A stretch of DNA of 64,000 nucleotides from Chitinophaga silvatica (GCF_003419895.1 NZ_QPMM01000006.1:62001-126000), one strand, 5' to 3'. Numbered from the stretch's first letter, positions 1 through 9,790 are shown. Translations and numbers: made by a program. Notes: generated by a model not told the origin, from the sequence alone.

Positions 1-1
1 G

Positions 2-1942
2 ATTCCTACTTACATGAAAGCTCCGCTTTCTCCCAACTTTAATTTTAGTGGAGGAAAGGTATTCAATAACCATTTCGGTTTTGTTGCCTCACTAGGATAC
101 AGAAACACTTTTGCAACTCAGGATGTAACGTCATCACGCGATGGCTTTATGCTTGGAACTGGAGGAGATGGTAAAGATTCATTGCTGTTTAATGGTTCGA
201 GATATGGATTCACTACTAATATTAACGGATTATGGGGAGTAGGATACAGAAATAAAAAGCATAAAATCAGTTTTCAGGGCCTTTACCTGCAGGTACTAGA
301 TCAGCAACTGACTATGGGATATGGTACGCATGATGATTTAGGCCCTAATACAATGCGTTTACAGGATATTACTACAGTTAGTAAAATATTACAAAATCAG
401 TTGAAAGGTGAGCATCTCATCGGTAATAAAGGTATAAAAGTAAAGTGGCTGGCAGGCTATACAACATTGGATAAATTAAGGCCAGACAATCACTTCTATA
501 TGGGAAATTATTACAAGGATTCTACTTATGCAGTTACCGATTTAAGTGTGAGAGGTGCGTATACAACTGGTAGAGAAGGTACCCTGCGCTGGTATAGCCG
601 TGCCAGAGAGAAGAATTTTAACTGGGATATAGCTGTTTCAGCACCGTTCGACTTAGGACCTCTTAAAAATATTGCAAAAATCGGATCGGCCGGTTGGAAT
701 AAAGATAGGACTTTTTATGTAGCAAATTCATCATCAAGGGCCATGGGGTCTGAGTATTACATTCCACTGGATGAGTATTTTACAGATTCATCAACCACTA
801 CTAAACTGACAGATGGAGGTAAAGACTTCAAGGCAAATGTTACATTAAGTTCCTGGTATGCTATGTTGGATAATAAATGGGGCAAATTCAGATTGGTTTG
901 GGGGGCAAGAGCAGAGTATTATAATCTGAATGATGTAAACAGTATGTTACAGGAAACAATAGACGCGCAAAGCGGACAAGTTGGCCGACCGATTGATGCA
1001 AGTGAACTATATAACAGAGAACCGAATCTTCGTTTCTTTCCCTCAGCGAACCTAACATACAGCCTTACTCCTGCAATGAATTTCAGATTGGCTTATTCTG
1101 AAAGTATTATCAGACCGGATATCAGAGAACTTTCTTACTTCCGTGAATATGATTTTGAATTGGGTGGCGATTATTGGGCAGAAGGGGTAGTGCATTCTAC
1201 CAATATTAAGAACTATGATTTCAGATATGAATGGTATCCTGCTCCCGGAGATGTAATTTCTTTTTCGCTTTACCAAAAAGATATGGCTTATCCCATGGAG
1301 ATTTATAAACAGGGAGGCAACAGGGTTTATATAATGAAGAATAATAAATCGGCAGTTAATAAAGGGCTGGAAGTTGAACTACGTAAATCATTTGCTTTTA
1401 CGAAACTCCCTGTGCTTAAGAACCTCACGGTATACGGTAATTTCTCGTATATGGATTCTAAAGTAAGAAGACTTTCAACAGAGGTAACTCATGACCCGGA
1501 TGATATTGCAAAATTACATCTTAAAGAAACCGTTGGCGATGAAGAACCGAGACCACAAAGTGGAGCAAGTAATCTGATGTTGAATGCCGGATTATTTTAT
1601 GATCTGCCAATAGTGTCTTTGAGCCTGAATTATAACTATGTAACTAACAGAACTTTCAGACCAGCTGATCTCTGGCAGTTTTCTTTATACGAACAACCAT
1701 TGAAAGCGCTGGATGCACAAGTAGCATTCAAGTTTTTGAAGAATAGATTAGAAGCAAAACTCAGCATCTCTAATCTGTTGAATAGCTTCAACCTTATCTA
1801 TGAAAAAACTTTTAACGAGTATCCCGACCAATGGAAAGATGTTGGTAAATCAGATATGAAATATCAGGAGGGTAAAGATTTTATCAATTTCAGAGGAACT
1901 CCTGGAAGAGCGTTTAGTACTACTATTTCATATAGATTTTAA
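2..1942 (+). CDS. TonB-dependent receptor, C-terminal part (5' end outside window)
   Basis: The reading frame is open from base 2, so the gene enters from upstream; the first in-window ATG (14) is internal. What remains (about 645 residues) is an outer-membrane beta-barrel with alternating aromatic/polar strands, tyrosine- and asparagine-rich loops, and a C-terminal strand ending in Tyr-Arg-Phe, as expected for BAM-inserted TonB-dependent receptors. The signal peptide, carboxypeptidase-like domain and plug lie outside the window. A lipoprotein gene follows 42 bp downstream and is probably co-transcribed, as is common for Bacteroidota surface uptake pairs. The substrate cannot be predicted from the barrel alone. 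Confidence 0.88.
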   Translation: MPTYMKAPLSPNFNFSGGKVFNNHFGFVASLGYRNTFATQDVTSSRDGFMLGTGGDGKDSLLFNGSRYGFTTNINGLWGVGYRNKKHKISFQGLYLQVLDQQLTMGYGTHDDLGPNTMRLQDITTVSKILQNQLKGEHLIGNKGIKVKWLAGYTTLDKLRPDNHFYMGNYYKDSTYAVTDLSVRGAYTTGREGTLRWYSRAREKNFNWDIAVSAPFDLGPLKNIAKIGSAGWNKDRTFYVANSSSRAMGSEYYIPLDEYFTDSSTTTKLTDGGKDFKANVTLSSWYAMLDNKWGKFRLVWGARAEYYNLNDVNSMLQETIDAQSGQVGRPIDASELYNREPNLRFFPSANLTYSLTPAMNFRLAYSESIIRPDIRELSYFREYDFELGGDYWAEGVVHSTNIKNYDFRYEWYPAPGDVISFSLYQKDMAYPMEIYKQGGNRVYIMKNNKSAVNKGLEVELRKSFAFTKLPVLKNLTVYGNFSYMDSKVRRLSTEVTHDPDDIAKLHLKETVGDEEPRPQSGASNLMLNAGLFYDLPIVSLSLNYNYVTNRTFRPADLWQFSLYEQPLKALDAQVAFKFLKNRLEAKLSISNLLNSFNLIYEKTFNEYPDQWKDVGKSDMKYQEGKDFINFRGTPGRAFSTTISYRF

Positions 1943-1984
1943 TTAAGTAAGGAATACTAATAAAAATATTAAACTGATTTATAA

Positions 1985-2710
1985 ATGAAAAGTAAGAATG
2001 TTTTAATACTGATAGTTTCATTAATCGTGGTGATGAGCTGTCGGAAAGGTGAAATGCCTACGCATAAGTATTTCGGGAGTGTTTCCTCTACAGTGGCCAA
2101 TTTACCTGGTACTCCTATGATAAATATTAAATGGAACGGCGTTGTCATGGATTCTTTGATGAGTGGAGTAAGATCAATTACCTTACCTGCAGGGCAATCT
2201 GGCAAATTGAGCTACACTGTTGCAGGAAGTAATGATTTGATTGCAGACACGGTGATCACAGTTCCAATGAACAATACATTAAGCTTTAAAATTCTTGCCA
2301 GTACTACATTGGGGATGAGTGGATTTGCAGTACCAGTAATGGATATAAGTCCAGATTCTATAAAGTTGCAAGTCTATTGTAACCTGAGTGACTATTATAA
2401 ATACTCAACAATAGATTTGAAGATTATTTCAATAAGACAACCTGGAAATGTCTTTGTGGATGAATTGGTAGTAAAAGGGTTGAAGAATAAACATTTATCT
2501 TCTGAGATTATCACATTTAAACATAAAGATGATCGTGGGGCAGCCATTTCTTACGGTGCTTATCTGATAGATCCCGCTACCAATGAGGTTATTCCTACAC
2601 CTAAAAGTCCTTACTATTTTTTGTTTGCCAGGCCTCAATATCCGGGGTTTTATATAGTAAATCTGACGGATAGGTCGGGAACTATGGCGTCGTCTGTGAT
2701 TGGCTTATAG
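1985..2710 (+). CDS. Putative lipoprotein, unknown function
   Basis: 241 residues. The N-terminus has a hydrophobic segment and a lipobox ending at Cys19 (VVMSC), so this is a predicted lipoprotein. The rest is beta-rich, with no motif I recognise. It follows the TonB-dependent receptor by 42 bp on the same strand and ends just before a hairpin terminator, so the two probably form one transcription unit. By analogy with SusD-type partners it may assist ligand capture at the surface, but it is not a recognisable SusD homologue; that role is inference from position only. Confidence 0.75.
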   Translation: MKSKNVLILIVSLIVVMSCRKGEMPTHKYFGSVSSTVANLPGTPMINIKWNGVVMDSLMSGVRSITLPAGQSGKLSYTVAGSNDLIADTVITVPMNNTLSFKILASTTLGMSGFAVPVMDISPDSIKLQVYCNLSDYYKYSTIDLKIISIRQPGNVFVDELVVKGLKNKHLSSEIITFKHKDDRGAAISYGAYLIDPATNEVIPTPKSPYYFLFARPQYPGFYIVNLTDRSGTMASSVIGL

Positions 2711-2736
2711 AGGTATATTGATTGATTACTGTAATG

Positions 2737-2770
2737 GGGTTGTCTTTTGTAGAGGCAACCCTTTTTATTT
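2737..2770. terminator. Hairpin terminator between convergent genes
   Basis: GGGTTG (2737-2742) pairs with CAACCC (2756-2761), followed by a T-rich tract to 2770. It lies between the convergent lipoprotein and sigma-factor genes; the T-tract favours the plus-strand transcript. Confidence 0.75.
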
Positions 2771-3316
2771 TTAATCATTCAGGTCGAAGGTCGTATTCAT
2801 TTGTTGTTTGATAGATTGAAGAGCGCTACCAAGGTGATTTTTAACGGTGGAAACGGAGATGCTCAATTTATTGGCTATTTGTTTGTTGCTGAGGCCCGAC
2901 TGCCGGCTTAGAAGATATACATTTCGTCTTTGTTCCGGAAGTAGTTCAATGGCTTTTGATAATTGCAGGTCAAATTCTTTTCTGATGTAGTATTTGTCTA
3001 CAGTTTCTTCGGAGGGTTCGGTTATTTGGGTGGCAGCTACTTCTGACAATAATTTTTGTTCTCTGTAGTGTTTGCGTGCTTCATCGATTACGATATGTTT
3101 AACGTATACGAATAGCAAGGGAAAAATATCCTGTCCTTCCTGCACTTTATGAATGTTTTCCCAGAGTTTTATGAAACATTGTTGGGTAATTTCCTGAGCG
3201 CGTAAAGGATCTCCTGTCAGTTTTAATGCAAACCGAAATATTTTCTCGTTGTTGGCAGTAAAGAGAGCTTCAAACGGTGATTGGACAGGGCTATCAGGCA
3301 TTTCGAAAACTGGCAT
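2771..3316 (-). CDS. ECF-family RNA polymerase sigma-70 factor
   Basis: 181 residues. Region 2 is visible near residues 30-95 (EITQQCFIKLWENI, then the VDEARKHYR stretch) and region 4 near residues 115-175, with LPEQRRNVYLLSRQSGLSNKQ-type spacing and the helix-turn-helix SVSTVKNHL. It belongs to the Bacteroidetes-type ECF factors that usually control TonB-dependent receptor/SusD operons through a FecR-like anti-sigma factor. No fecR gene is adjacent: the downstream neighbour is convergent and the upstream neighbour is meaB. It is therefore an orphan here, and its targets are unknown. Confidence 0.9.
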   Translation of the reverse strand: MPVFEMPDSPVQSPFEALFTANNEKIFRFALKLTGDPLRAQEITQQCFIKLWENIHKVQEGQDIFPLLFVYVKHIVIDEARKHYREQKLLSEVAATQITEPSEETVDKYYIRKEFDLQLSKAIELLPEQRRNVYLLSRQSGLSNKQIANKLSISVSTVKNHLGSALQSIKQQMNTTFDLND

Positions 3317-3381
3317 TTTTAGCCCTATAAATGTACAATAGCAATGTTACACCAATGTTAAGAATGGAGCATGATAGCTTC

Positions 3382-4287
3382 TTAATTTTTAGATTGAATA
3401 TAACGATAGAGGTTAAACGATTTTTTTTCAATTAATGTTTTGATTTCCTGCATTAATTGTGGTTTGTTGATGTCTTTCATTCGTTTATGTTGAATGAGTT
3501 GATATGCTCTGTCGGCCAGTAGGATTAATTGTTTTTGGGGTTGTTCGGTGATGGTAATATGATGTTGATTTATTGCGTTGATGAGATCTGTAATACCTAT
3601 ATCTTTTGTGGCTACGGATTTAACAACCGGGATTTCCCAGCCTCCGGGCTGATGTTTACTGTGTGCTAACAGTCTTAAATTCTTTACAAAAATATCAGCA
3701 TTTGCTCTGTCTGATTTATTAACAACAAATACATCTGCTATTTCCATTAATCCGGCTTTCATTGTTTGGATTTCATCGCCGGCTTCAGGAACCACCACTA
3801 CAACAGTAGTATCAGCAATTCCGGCAACTTCTACCTCACTTTGCCCCACTCCTACTGTTTCAATAAACAGGTAGTCAAAGGCAGCTGCCTTAATCAGATC
3901 ACTTACCTCAATAATTTTGGGGCTTAGTCCACCTAACGCACCTCTGCTGGCCATTGAGCGGATGAATACGTTTGGGTGGTTGAAATGTTGACTCATTCTG
4001 ATTCTGTCGCCCAATAAGGCACCAAAATTAAATGGGCTTGAAGGGTCAACAGCAATAATGGCTACACTTTTATTGTCATGCAGCAAAGAGGAGATCAATG
4101 AATTTACAAGTGTGCTTTTTCCGGCACCCGGAGGGCCGGTTATGCCTACTACTTTCGTATGGTCATTCACCGGAAGTTGTTCCAATAATTGTTCATATCC
4201 TGTTGCCTCATTTTCGACAAGAGAAATGCAACGGGCCAGCGACCTTATATCTCCATTCAATAAACCAGTTAAATATTCCTGATACAT
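3382..4287 (-). CDS. meaB: MeaB/ArgK-type G-protein chaperone of methylmalonyl-CoA mutase
   Basis: P-loop GTPase of the MeaB/ArgK family, which loads and protects the adenosylcobalamin cofactor of methylmalonyl-CoA mutase. The P-loop GPPGAGKST is clear, followed by VDPSSPF (switch), a Walker B-like ETVGVGQSE and the specificity motif NKSD. I chose the ATG at 4287 (301 residues) rather than 4326 because a perfect -7 box, CAAAAATA read on the plus strand, occupies 4314-4321 and would put the transcript start after the longer candidate. The mutase subunits are not in the window. Confidence 0.92.
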   Translation of the reverse strand: MYQEYLTGLLNGDIRSLARCISLVENEATGYEQLLEQLPVNDHTKVVGITGPPGAGKSTLVNSLISSLLHDNKSVAIIAVDPSSPFNFGALLGDRIRMSQHFNHPNVFIRSMASRGALGGLSPKIIEVSDLIKAAAFDYLFIETVGVGQSEVEVAGIADTTVVVVVPEAGDEIQTMKAGLMEIADVFVVNKSDRANADIFVKNLRLLAHSKHQPGGWEIPVVKSVATKDIGITDLINAINQHHITITEQPQKQLILLADRAYQLIQHKRMKDINKPQLMQEIKTLIEKKSFNLYRYIQSKN

Positions 4288-4313
4288 CTTTCGATTTGCT
4301 GATAATTTAAAAG

Positions 4314-4321
4314 CAAAAATA
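4314..4321 (-). promoter_or_regulatory. -7 promoter box for meaB
   Basis: Minus-strand TATTTTTG matches the Bacteroidetes TAnnTTTG consensus, 26 bp upstream of the chosen ATG. It falls inside the longer start candidate and so decides the start. Confidence 0.6.
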
Positions 4322-4400
4322 GGCATCCTTCTAAAGAAAGATATATAAAACTCCGCTTACTTCGTTTTGGTTGTCAGTGTAATTACGTAATATTATACTG

Positions 4401-5036
4401 ATGACGAACTTTATTTCCATATTTCCGCTTGGCATTGTAGTGTATCCTGGGGAACAATTGAACTTGCATATTTTCGAACCTCGTTATAAGCAATTAATTA
4501 CCTCCTGTTTGGCAGAGAATAAATCTTTTGGTATTCCGACTGTTATAGATAGTAAAATAATGGAATACGGAACAACTGTGCATATCAAAAAAGTTGAGAA
4601 GATGTATCCGAACGGGGAGATGGACATAATTACGGTGGGTGAGAATGTATTTAGAATTCTGGAGCAGGTAAAACAGATTCCGGATAAATTATATGGTGGG
4701 GCTATTGTCAATTATCCAAATAATGAAGATCTGCCAAATACCAGGTTACAAAGGGAGGTTTTGCAGGGAGTCAGAGAATTGCATACAATACTTCAGATTC
4801 ATAAAACCTTTAAGAAGGAAGATAACCAGCTATCGGCCTACGATTTGGCACACCATGCAGGATTGTCATTGAATGAAGAATATGAGTTGCTACAACTTTT
4901 ATATGAAGCCCAGCGACTAGAATATTTGAAGCGCCATTTGTATAAAGTAATTCCTATGATGGCCGAAATGGAACGGTTGAAGGAGCGGGTACGGCTAAAC
5001 GGTCATTTTAAGAATCTTACTGCCGGCGATATTTAA
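4401..5036 (+). CDS. LON-substrate-binding-domain protein
   Basis: 211 residues matching the stand-alone N-terminal domain of Lon protease: FPLGIVVYPGEQLNLHIFEP near residues 8-27 is the hallmark motif, followed by a beta-rich domain and a helical C-terminus (residues 110-205). There is no AAA+ or Ser-Lys protease domain, so it is not a protease itself. Such proteins are common in bacteria and presumed to bind unfolded substrates; the exact role is unknown. It is divergent from meaB with a 113-bp spacer. Confidence 0.85.
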   Translation: MTNFISIFPLGIVVYPGEQLNLHIFEPRYKQLITSCLAENKSFGIPTVIDSKIMEYGTTVHIKKVEKMYPNGEMDIITVGENVFRILEQVKQIPDKLYGGAIVNYPNNEDLPNTRLQREVLQGVRELHTILQIHKTFKKEDNQLSAYDLAHHAGLSLNEEYELLQLLYEAQRLEYLKRHLYKVIPMMAEMERLKERVRLNGHFKNLTAGDI

Positions 5037-5204
5037 AATTTTTCAAACGCTTACCAGGTAAGCATTTTAGGGCTTATATAAGGGAACTTTAACTTGTATT
5101 TAACAGGCTGTTTTTTGGTTTTTTTTGCTTCCCGCTTTAAAAAGTAGATATTTGCAGACCCATATTTTTAATAGAATAGGGCTTAAACTCAATTCTGATA
5201 CTCA

Positions 5205-6500
5205 ATGCATTGGACAAAAGTCAGTATTCTTTGCTTGTTCGGGACAATTTTCCTGTTGGCAAATTCGGTAAGCGCACAAGATAATTCACCATATTCCCGC
5301 TATGGGTTAGGGGATTTGAACAATAACCAGAATGCGGTAAACCGTGGTATGGGTGGCATTTCTCAAGGTTATAATGATGCACAGGCAGTGAATTTTATCA
5401 ACCCTGCCAGTTATCATAATCTAATGTTGACAACATTAGACATAGGTGTAGAAGGTGGCGCAAGAGCTATCAACCAAAACGGAGCTAAGTTTACTTCCGG
5501 TTTTGGAACTCTCTCCTATCTACAATTGGGCGTACCGGTTATCAGGAACAGATGGGGATTAAACTTCGGTTTACGCCCTGTTACCCGTGTTTCCTATAAC
5601 ATACAACAAGGTGCTACCGGCACGTATTTCGACACTCTCAAATTACCTCTCTCCAACAGATATGAAGGAAGTGGTGGTTTATACCAGTTCTATGTTGGTA
5701 CCGGTGTTCGTATTGGTAACTTTAGTATCGGTGCAAACCTTGGCTATCTCTTCGGAAACGTTGAAGCTAATACCCGCCTGATATTCCCTACTTCGGATAT
5801 TTATGCATCTCATCAGATGCTTCGTACTACCTACAGTAGCTTCTTCTACAAAGTGGGTGTTCAGTACAGAGCGAAGCTGAATAAAGATATGGATCTGACT
5901 TTCGGAGCTACCGGAAGCCTGAAACAGGATATGACCGCACGCCAGGAAGTATTGCAGGAAACCATGATATATGATGCAACCAGCGATAACTTTATCACCC
6001 AGGATACAGTAAATTATTCGAAAGGTGCTATAGGAACCGTTGTTTATCCGGCTGAATTCGGAGCAGGTTTCGTATTAAGAAAATACGATAAATGGCAGGT
6101 AGGTGCCGATTTTACCTCTTCCCAGTGGGATCAGTACAGAAGCTTCGACAAACCGGATTCTGTTCAAAATTCCTGGAAACTGGCTGTAGGTGGTCAATTC
6201 GTTCCTAATCTCAACGCCCTGAGCGGATACTGGAACCGTGTAGCTTATCGTCTTGGTGGCTATTATGGACTGGATTATTTCCGTTTCAATGGTAAAAATA
6301 TGCCTATTATAGGCTTTACCGTGGGTGCCGGCCTTCCGGTGCGCCGTTTACCATACTCTAACCAATATAGTATGATCAACGTGGCTTTTGAAGTGGCACA
6401 CCGTGGAAATAATGAAACTATCCTCAAGGAAACAGTTTATCGCGCTACCATCGGGTTTACGCTGAGCGATAAATGGTTTATTAAACGTAAATACGATTAA
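5205..6500 (+). CDS. FadL/PorV-like outer-membrane beta-barrel protein
   Basis: 431 residues with a cleavable signal peptide (cut after SVSAQ, around residue 25). The mature start DNSPYSRYGLGD and the following GMGGISQGYNDAQAVNFINP stretch are typical of the OMPP1/FadL-like barrel proteins conserved in Bacteroidota, where early Asn-Pro-Ala motifs mark the N-terminal hatch. The rest alternates aromatic strands. It is followed by its own terminator and then lptC with a separate promoter. Transport of hydrophobic compounds is the family expectation; nothing here identifies the ligand. Confidence 0.72.
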   Translation: MHWTKVSILCLFGTIFLLANSVSAQDNSPYSRYGLGDLNNNQNAVNRGMGGISQGYNDAQAVNFINPASYHNLMLTTLDIGVEGGARAINQNGAKFTSGFGTLSYLQLGVPVIRNRWGLNFGLRPVTRVSYNIQQGATGTYFDTLKLPLSNRYEGSGGLYQFYVGTGVRIGNFSIGANLGYLFGNVEANTRLIFPTSDIYASHQMLRTTYSSFFYKVGVQYRAKLNKDMDLTFGATGSLKQDMTARQEVLQETMIYDATSDNFITQDTVNYSKGAIGTVVYPAEFGAGFVLRKYDKWQVGADFTSSQWDQYRSFDKPDSVQNSWKLAVGGQFVPNLNALSGYWNRVAYRLGGYYGLDYFRFNGKNMPIIGFTVGAGLPVRRLPYSNQYSMINVAFEVAHRGNNETILKETVYRATIGFTLSDKWFIKRKYD

Positions 6501-6526
6501 GCAGTAAATCTGTTATCAAAAATATT

Positions 6527-6572
6527 AAAGCAGCAAGGAGCGGATAAAATTATCTCTTTGCTGCTTTTCAAA
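6527..6572 (+). terminator. Intrinsic terminator after FadL-like gene
   Basis: AAAGCAGCAA-GGAG pairs with CTC-TTTGCTGCTTT across a 13-nt loop (6527-6567), with T-rich sequence at the end of the stem, 27 bp after the stop codon. Confidence 0.7.
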
Positions 6573-6612
6573 TTTTAGGAGTTTATCAAAAAATGCTTTA
6601 AAAGCTCTTTTG

Positions 6613-6620
6613 TACCTTTG
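6613..6620 (+). promoter_or_regulatory. -7 promoter box for lptC
   Basis: TACCTTTG is an exact TAnnTTTG match, 16 bp before the lptC ATG at 6636. The alternative TTG start at 6618 lies inside the box and is rejected on that basis. Confidence 0.65.
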
Positions 6621-6635
6621 CCTATTATTGATCCG

Positions 6636-7184
6636 ATGATTAAGAGATTATTTTTATTATTTATTATAGCTATAGCTGCCGCAAGTTGTGAAAACGACAT
6701 TCAGGCCGTTATGGACCTGGATTCCAAAAAAGCAGCAACGGAAAATGGGCAGGATATCGTTGTGCTGTTTAGCCAGGGTGGCCGAGTGACCGCCCGGTTG
6801 GTTGCTCCTTCTATGGAACGCAAACTGGATAAACCTCCTTTCGTATTATTCAATAGCGGATTAAAAGTATTTATGTACAACGATACCCTTGGGCTGGAAA
6901 GCACCCTTTCCGCCAAAAAAGGGAAATACCTGGAAGACGATGGAGATGTATTCCTCTCCGATAGCGTAATTGTAATAAATAAAAAAGGAGAAAGACTAGA
7001 TACCAAAGAACTAAACTGGGATTCTAAACGAAAAATCTTCTATTCAAGAGAAGAAGTATTTATTAAAACCCCTACCGACTCTCTCCATGGCTGGGGCCTC
7101 GAAGCAAATGAAGATTTCACCGTGAAGAAGATCCTGAAAGTAAGCGGACCTATTACCGTGGAAGATTCTACCTCATTACAATAA
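6636..7184 (+). CDS. lptC: LptC, LPS export periplasmic bridge protein
   Basis: 182 residues. It starts with a hydrophobic segment and a lipobox ending at Cys18 (IAAASC), so in this group LptC is a predicted lipoprotein rather than a single-pass inner-membrane protein. The conserved beta-jellyroll is visible (LKVFMYNDTLGLESTLSAKK, then the EVFIKTPTDSLHGWGLEA motif near residue 145), as in the periplasmic LptC/LptA/LptD bridge that carries LPS from LptBFG. The start at 6636 fits the -7 box. No other lpt gene is in the window. Confidence 0.9.
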   Translation: MIKRLFLLFIIAIAAASCENDIQAVMDLDSKKAATENGQDIVVLFSQGGRVTARLVAPSMERKLDKPPFVLFNSGLKVFMYNDTLGLESTLSAKKGKYLEDDGDVFLSDSVIVINKKGERLDTKELNWDSKRKIFYSREEVFIKTPTDSLHGWGLEANEDFTVKKILKVSGPITVEDSTSLQ

Positions 7185-7206
7185 CCACGAGATTAAAAAT
7201 ATTCAG

Positions 7207-7242
7207 AAAGCTGTATCAGAAAAATGATACAGCTTTTTTAAT
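7207..7242 (+). terminator. Intrinsic terminator after lptC
   Basis: AAAGCTGTATCA pairs with TGATACAGCTTT around a 6-nt loop (7207-7236), followed by Ts, 23 bp after the lptC stop. Confidence 0.85.
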
Positions 7243-7495
7243 TAGGTACCTGTTGATAAAGTTTTGGTTACTTCAAATTCACCTGTATTGCCATACTGTA
7301 TTTACACCTTCTTCTAAAATTATTAATTCTGTTACCCAGGAGATTTTTTGTCTATGTAGTTCTACCTTTTTGATACACCCCATCAAGATAATAATCCTCA
7401 TTTTTTAGCTTTACGTTTAGGTTTTTGTTAAATATCAAAGAAGATAAGGCGTTATATTAGATCAGGATCTAATTAATCTAAAACCCAAAAAGAAC
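7243..7495 (+). other. Non-coding leader region upstream of the S41 peptidase
   Basis: About 250 bp without an ORF or strong hairpin. It must hold the promoter of the S41 gene, but I see no exact TAnnTTTG match at a good distance. Confidence 0.4.
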
Positions 7496-9790
7496 ATGAA
7501 AAAAAGGATTACCCTATTCCTTTATTCCCTTGCCATTTTGGCCCTGGTATGTCAACCTGCCCTGGCACAGTTAACCGATCAACAGGAAAGAAATCTGACA
7601 GCCTTTGCAAAAATGTATGGTTATGTTCAGTATTTCCATCCATCGGATGAGTCTGCTACTACTTCCTGGGATCAATTTGCCATTTATGGAGTTAATAAAG
7701 TAATGAGTGCAAAAGATGATGACCAATTGTTGGGCGTACTGAATGAACTATTCAAACCAATTGCTCCGGCCGCCCTGATATATAAAGGCAAAGAACCTTC
7801 TCTTCCTAATATTAATCCTATCAACAAAAATGACTATAACATTGTCGCATGGCAACATACTGGTGTGGGAGTTAAAAACAGCTACAATGCAAAAAGCGGA
7901 ACCTATAAAAGCATAAGAATTAACAGACCTGTAATTAAGATTAGTGAAGGAAATGATGGTTTTGCACCTACTTCTATTGCAATTAATACAGATTCTCTTC
8001 GTGGCAAGGCATTTTCCTTTACGGGCTGGCTAAAAGTAAATGCAGTTGGTACGGGTGCTCTATTTGCTCGTGTAGATAAAAAGTATGGCCCCGGCTTCTT
8101 TGATAATATGGGTAATCGTCCGGCCTCCGAAAATACCTGGAAACAATATACGATAGAAGGGATAATAGACAAAGATGCAGAACAGCTGGTGCTTGGAGCT
8201 ATGCTGATTGGAGAAGGAGACGTTTGGATAGATGATTTGCATCTGAAAGTTAAGGAAGGAAATAACTGGAAAGAAGTGCCATTGGAAAATGGCAGCTTTG
8301 AGAATCACGATGAAAACAACAAACCAGATAATTGGTGGACTCCCAATAAAACAAACTACCGGCTGATTTGCCAGCAACAAGAGAAAAAAGAAGGTAAATC
8401 GGCATTGTTAATTTCCAGTATTACCGAATTCCTTGACAATGGAAAGCTGGCCAAACCTATTTTTGATAAATACCCTAAGCCAGGTGAGTATATCCGTCAA
8501 ACACTGGTTTCAGGAATATCCTGCTCGGTTCCATTAGCATTATATGGAGATAACGATCATACCTATCCTACTGCCGATAACAACGACTTAGAAACACTGC
8601 ATTCTAAATATATTTCCTTCGCAAGTAACAAAAGATCAGGCGACTCACTAGACGTAAGATTAGCCGGAGTTATTATATCCTGGAATATCTTCCGCCACTT
8701 TTTTCCTTACTGGAATGATGCCTCCGTACAGCCAGATGAATTATTGCACTCAACCCTCCTGGCCTCAGTTTCTGATAAAACGGCTGAAGATTTCAGAGTT
8801 ACCCTGGAACGCATGCTCGGCAAACTGCATGATGGTCATATGAGGGTATACCTGCCAGGTAGTGGAGAGATGAAATTTCTGCCGGTTATACTGGCACGTG
8901 GGGATGATAAAGTAGTTGTAAAATCGATAATCGACAGCACATTGCTTGATAGAGTGGCTCCCGGAGATATAGTAACTGCAATTAATGGCCGACCGGTTGA
9001 AGAAGTAATCAATGAGATGAAAGAGAGAGTTTCAGGTTCGTCGCAATACAAGGATGTTATGGCGTTTGCCAGACTTTCCAGAGATTCTTATTTTCCTGTT
9101 AATAATTTAACGCTGTTACATAAGGGAAACAAGGTAACTATTGAGGTTACACGAAATAGCGCCTGGGAGGCTTACGTCAAAGGTTCTAAACAAAGAGTTC
9201 CGGCAGGATGGATCAAACCGGATATTTATTACCTGGATCTGGATGCTGAGCCTATGGACTCCATTAAGGCGCGGATGAATGATCTAACAAAAGCAAAAGC
9301 TATCATCTGTGATCTTCGAGGATATCCTAACAGTAATCATGAATTGATCACCCATCTGTTGAAGAAGGAAGAAGATACTAAATGGATGTTTGTACCAAAG
9401 ATTATTTATCCAAATTATCAGGAACCAGATTTTATAGGATTTGGATGGAACCTTAAACCCCAATCGCCCTATTTAAGCGCTAAGATTTATTTCCTGACAG
9501 ATGGCCAGGCAATCAGTTATGCCGAGAGTTATATGGGTTTTATCAAGGATTTCAAATTAGCTACAATCATCGGTTCTCCAACAGCAGGTACTAATGGGAA
9601 TATTAATCCTTTTACTTTACCCGGAGGCTATAATGTTTCCTGGACAGGGATGCTAGTAAAAAATCATGATGGTAGTAAACATCATTTAACTGGAATTGTA
9701 CCGGATATATTGGTAAAACCAAGTGTGAAAGGAATCGCAGAAGAACGGGATGAAGTGTTGGAAAAGGCTATTAGTATGGCGCAACAGTAG
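7496..9790 (+). CDS. Secreted S41-family (C-terminal-processing-like) peptidase
   Basis: 764 residues with a signal peptide (cleavage after PALAQ, about residue 25). The N-terminal half (residues 30-370) holds a family-specific region with a beta-sandwich-like segment. The tail-specific protease domain begins near residue 395 (WNIFRHFFPYWND, then KLHDGHMRV), includes a PDZ-like stretch (VAPGDIVTAINGRPVEEV) and ends with the peptidase core: DLRGYPN, TDGQAISYAES with predicted nucleophile Ser674, and GSPTAGTNG. It is monocistronic, with a strong terminator after it. It is probably periplasmic or surface-exposed; the substrate is unknown. Confidence 0.88.
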   Translation: MKKRITLFLYSLAILALVCQPALAQLTDQQERNLTAFAKMYGYVQYFHPSDESATTSWDQFAIYGVNKVMSAKDDDQLLGVLNELFKPIAPAALIYKGKEPSLPNINPINKNDYNIVAWQHTGVGVKNSYNAKSGTYKSIRINRPVIKISEGNDGFAPTSIAINTDSLRGKAFSFTGWLKVNAVGTGALFARVDKKYGPGFFDNMGNRPASENTWKQYTIEGIIDKDAEQLVLGAMLIGEGDVWIDDLHLKVKEGNNWKEVPLENGSFENHDENNKPDNWWTPNKTNYRLICQQQEKKEGKSALLISSITEFLDNGKLAKPIFDKYPKPGEYIRQTLVSGISCSVPLALYGDNDHTYPTADNNDLETLHSKYISFASNKRSGDSLDVRLAGVIISWNIFRHFFPYWNDASVQPDELLHSTLLASVSDKTAEDFRVTLERMLGKLHDGHMRVYLPGSGEMKFLPVILARGDDKVVVKSIIDSTLLDRVAPGDIVTAINGRPVEEVINEMKERVSGSSQYKDVMAFARLSRDSYFPVNNLTLLHKGNKVTIEVTRNSAWEAYVKGSKQRVPAGWIKPDIYYLDLDAEPMDSIKARMNDLTKAKAIICDLRGYPNSNHELITHLLKKEEDTKWMFVPKIIYPNYQEPDFIGFGWNLKPQSPYLSAKIYFLTDGQAISYAESYMGFIKDFKLATIIGSPTAGTNGNINPFTLPGGYNVSWTGMLVKNHDGSKHHLTGIVPDILVKPSVKGIAEERDEVLEKAISMAQQ

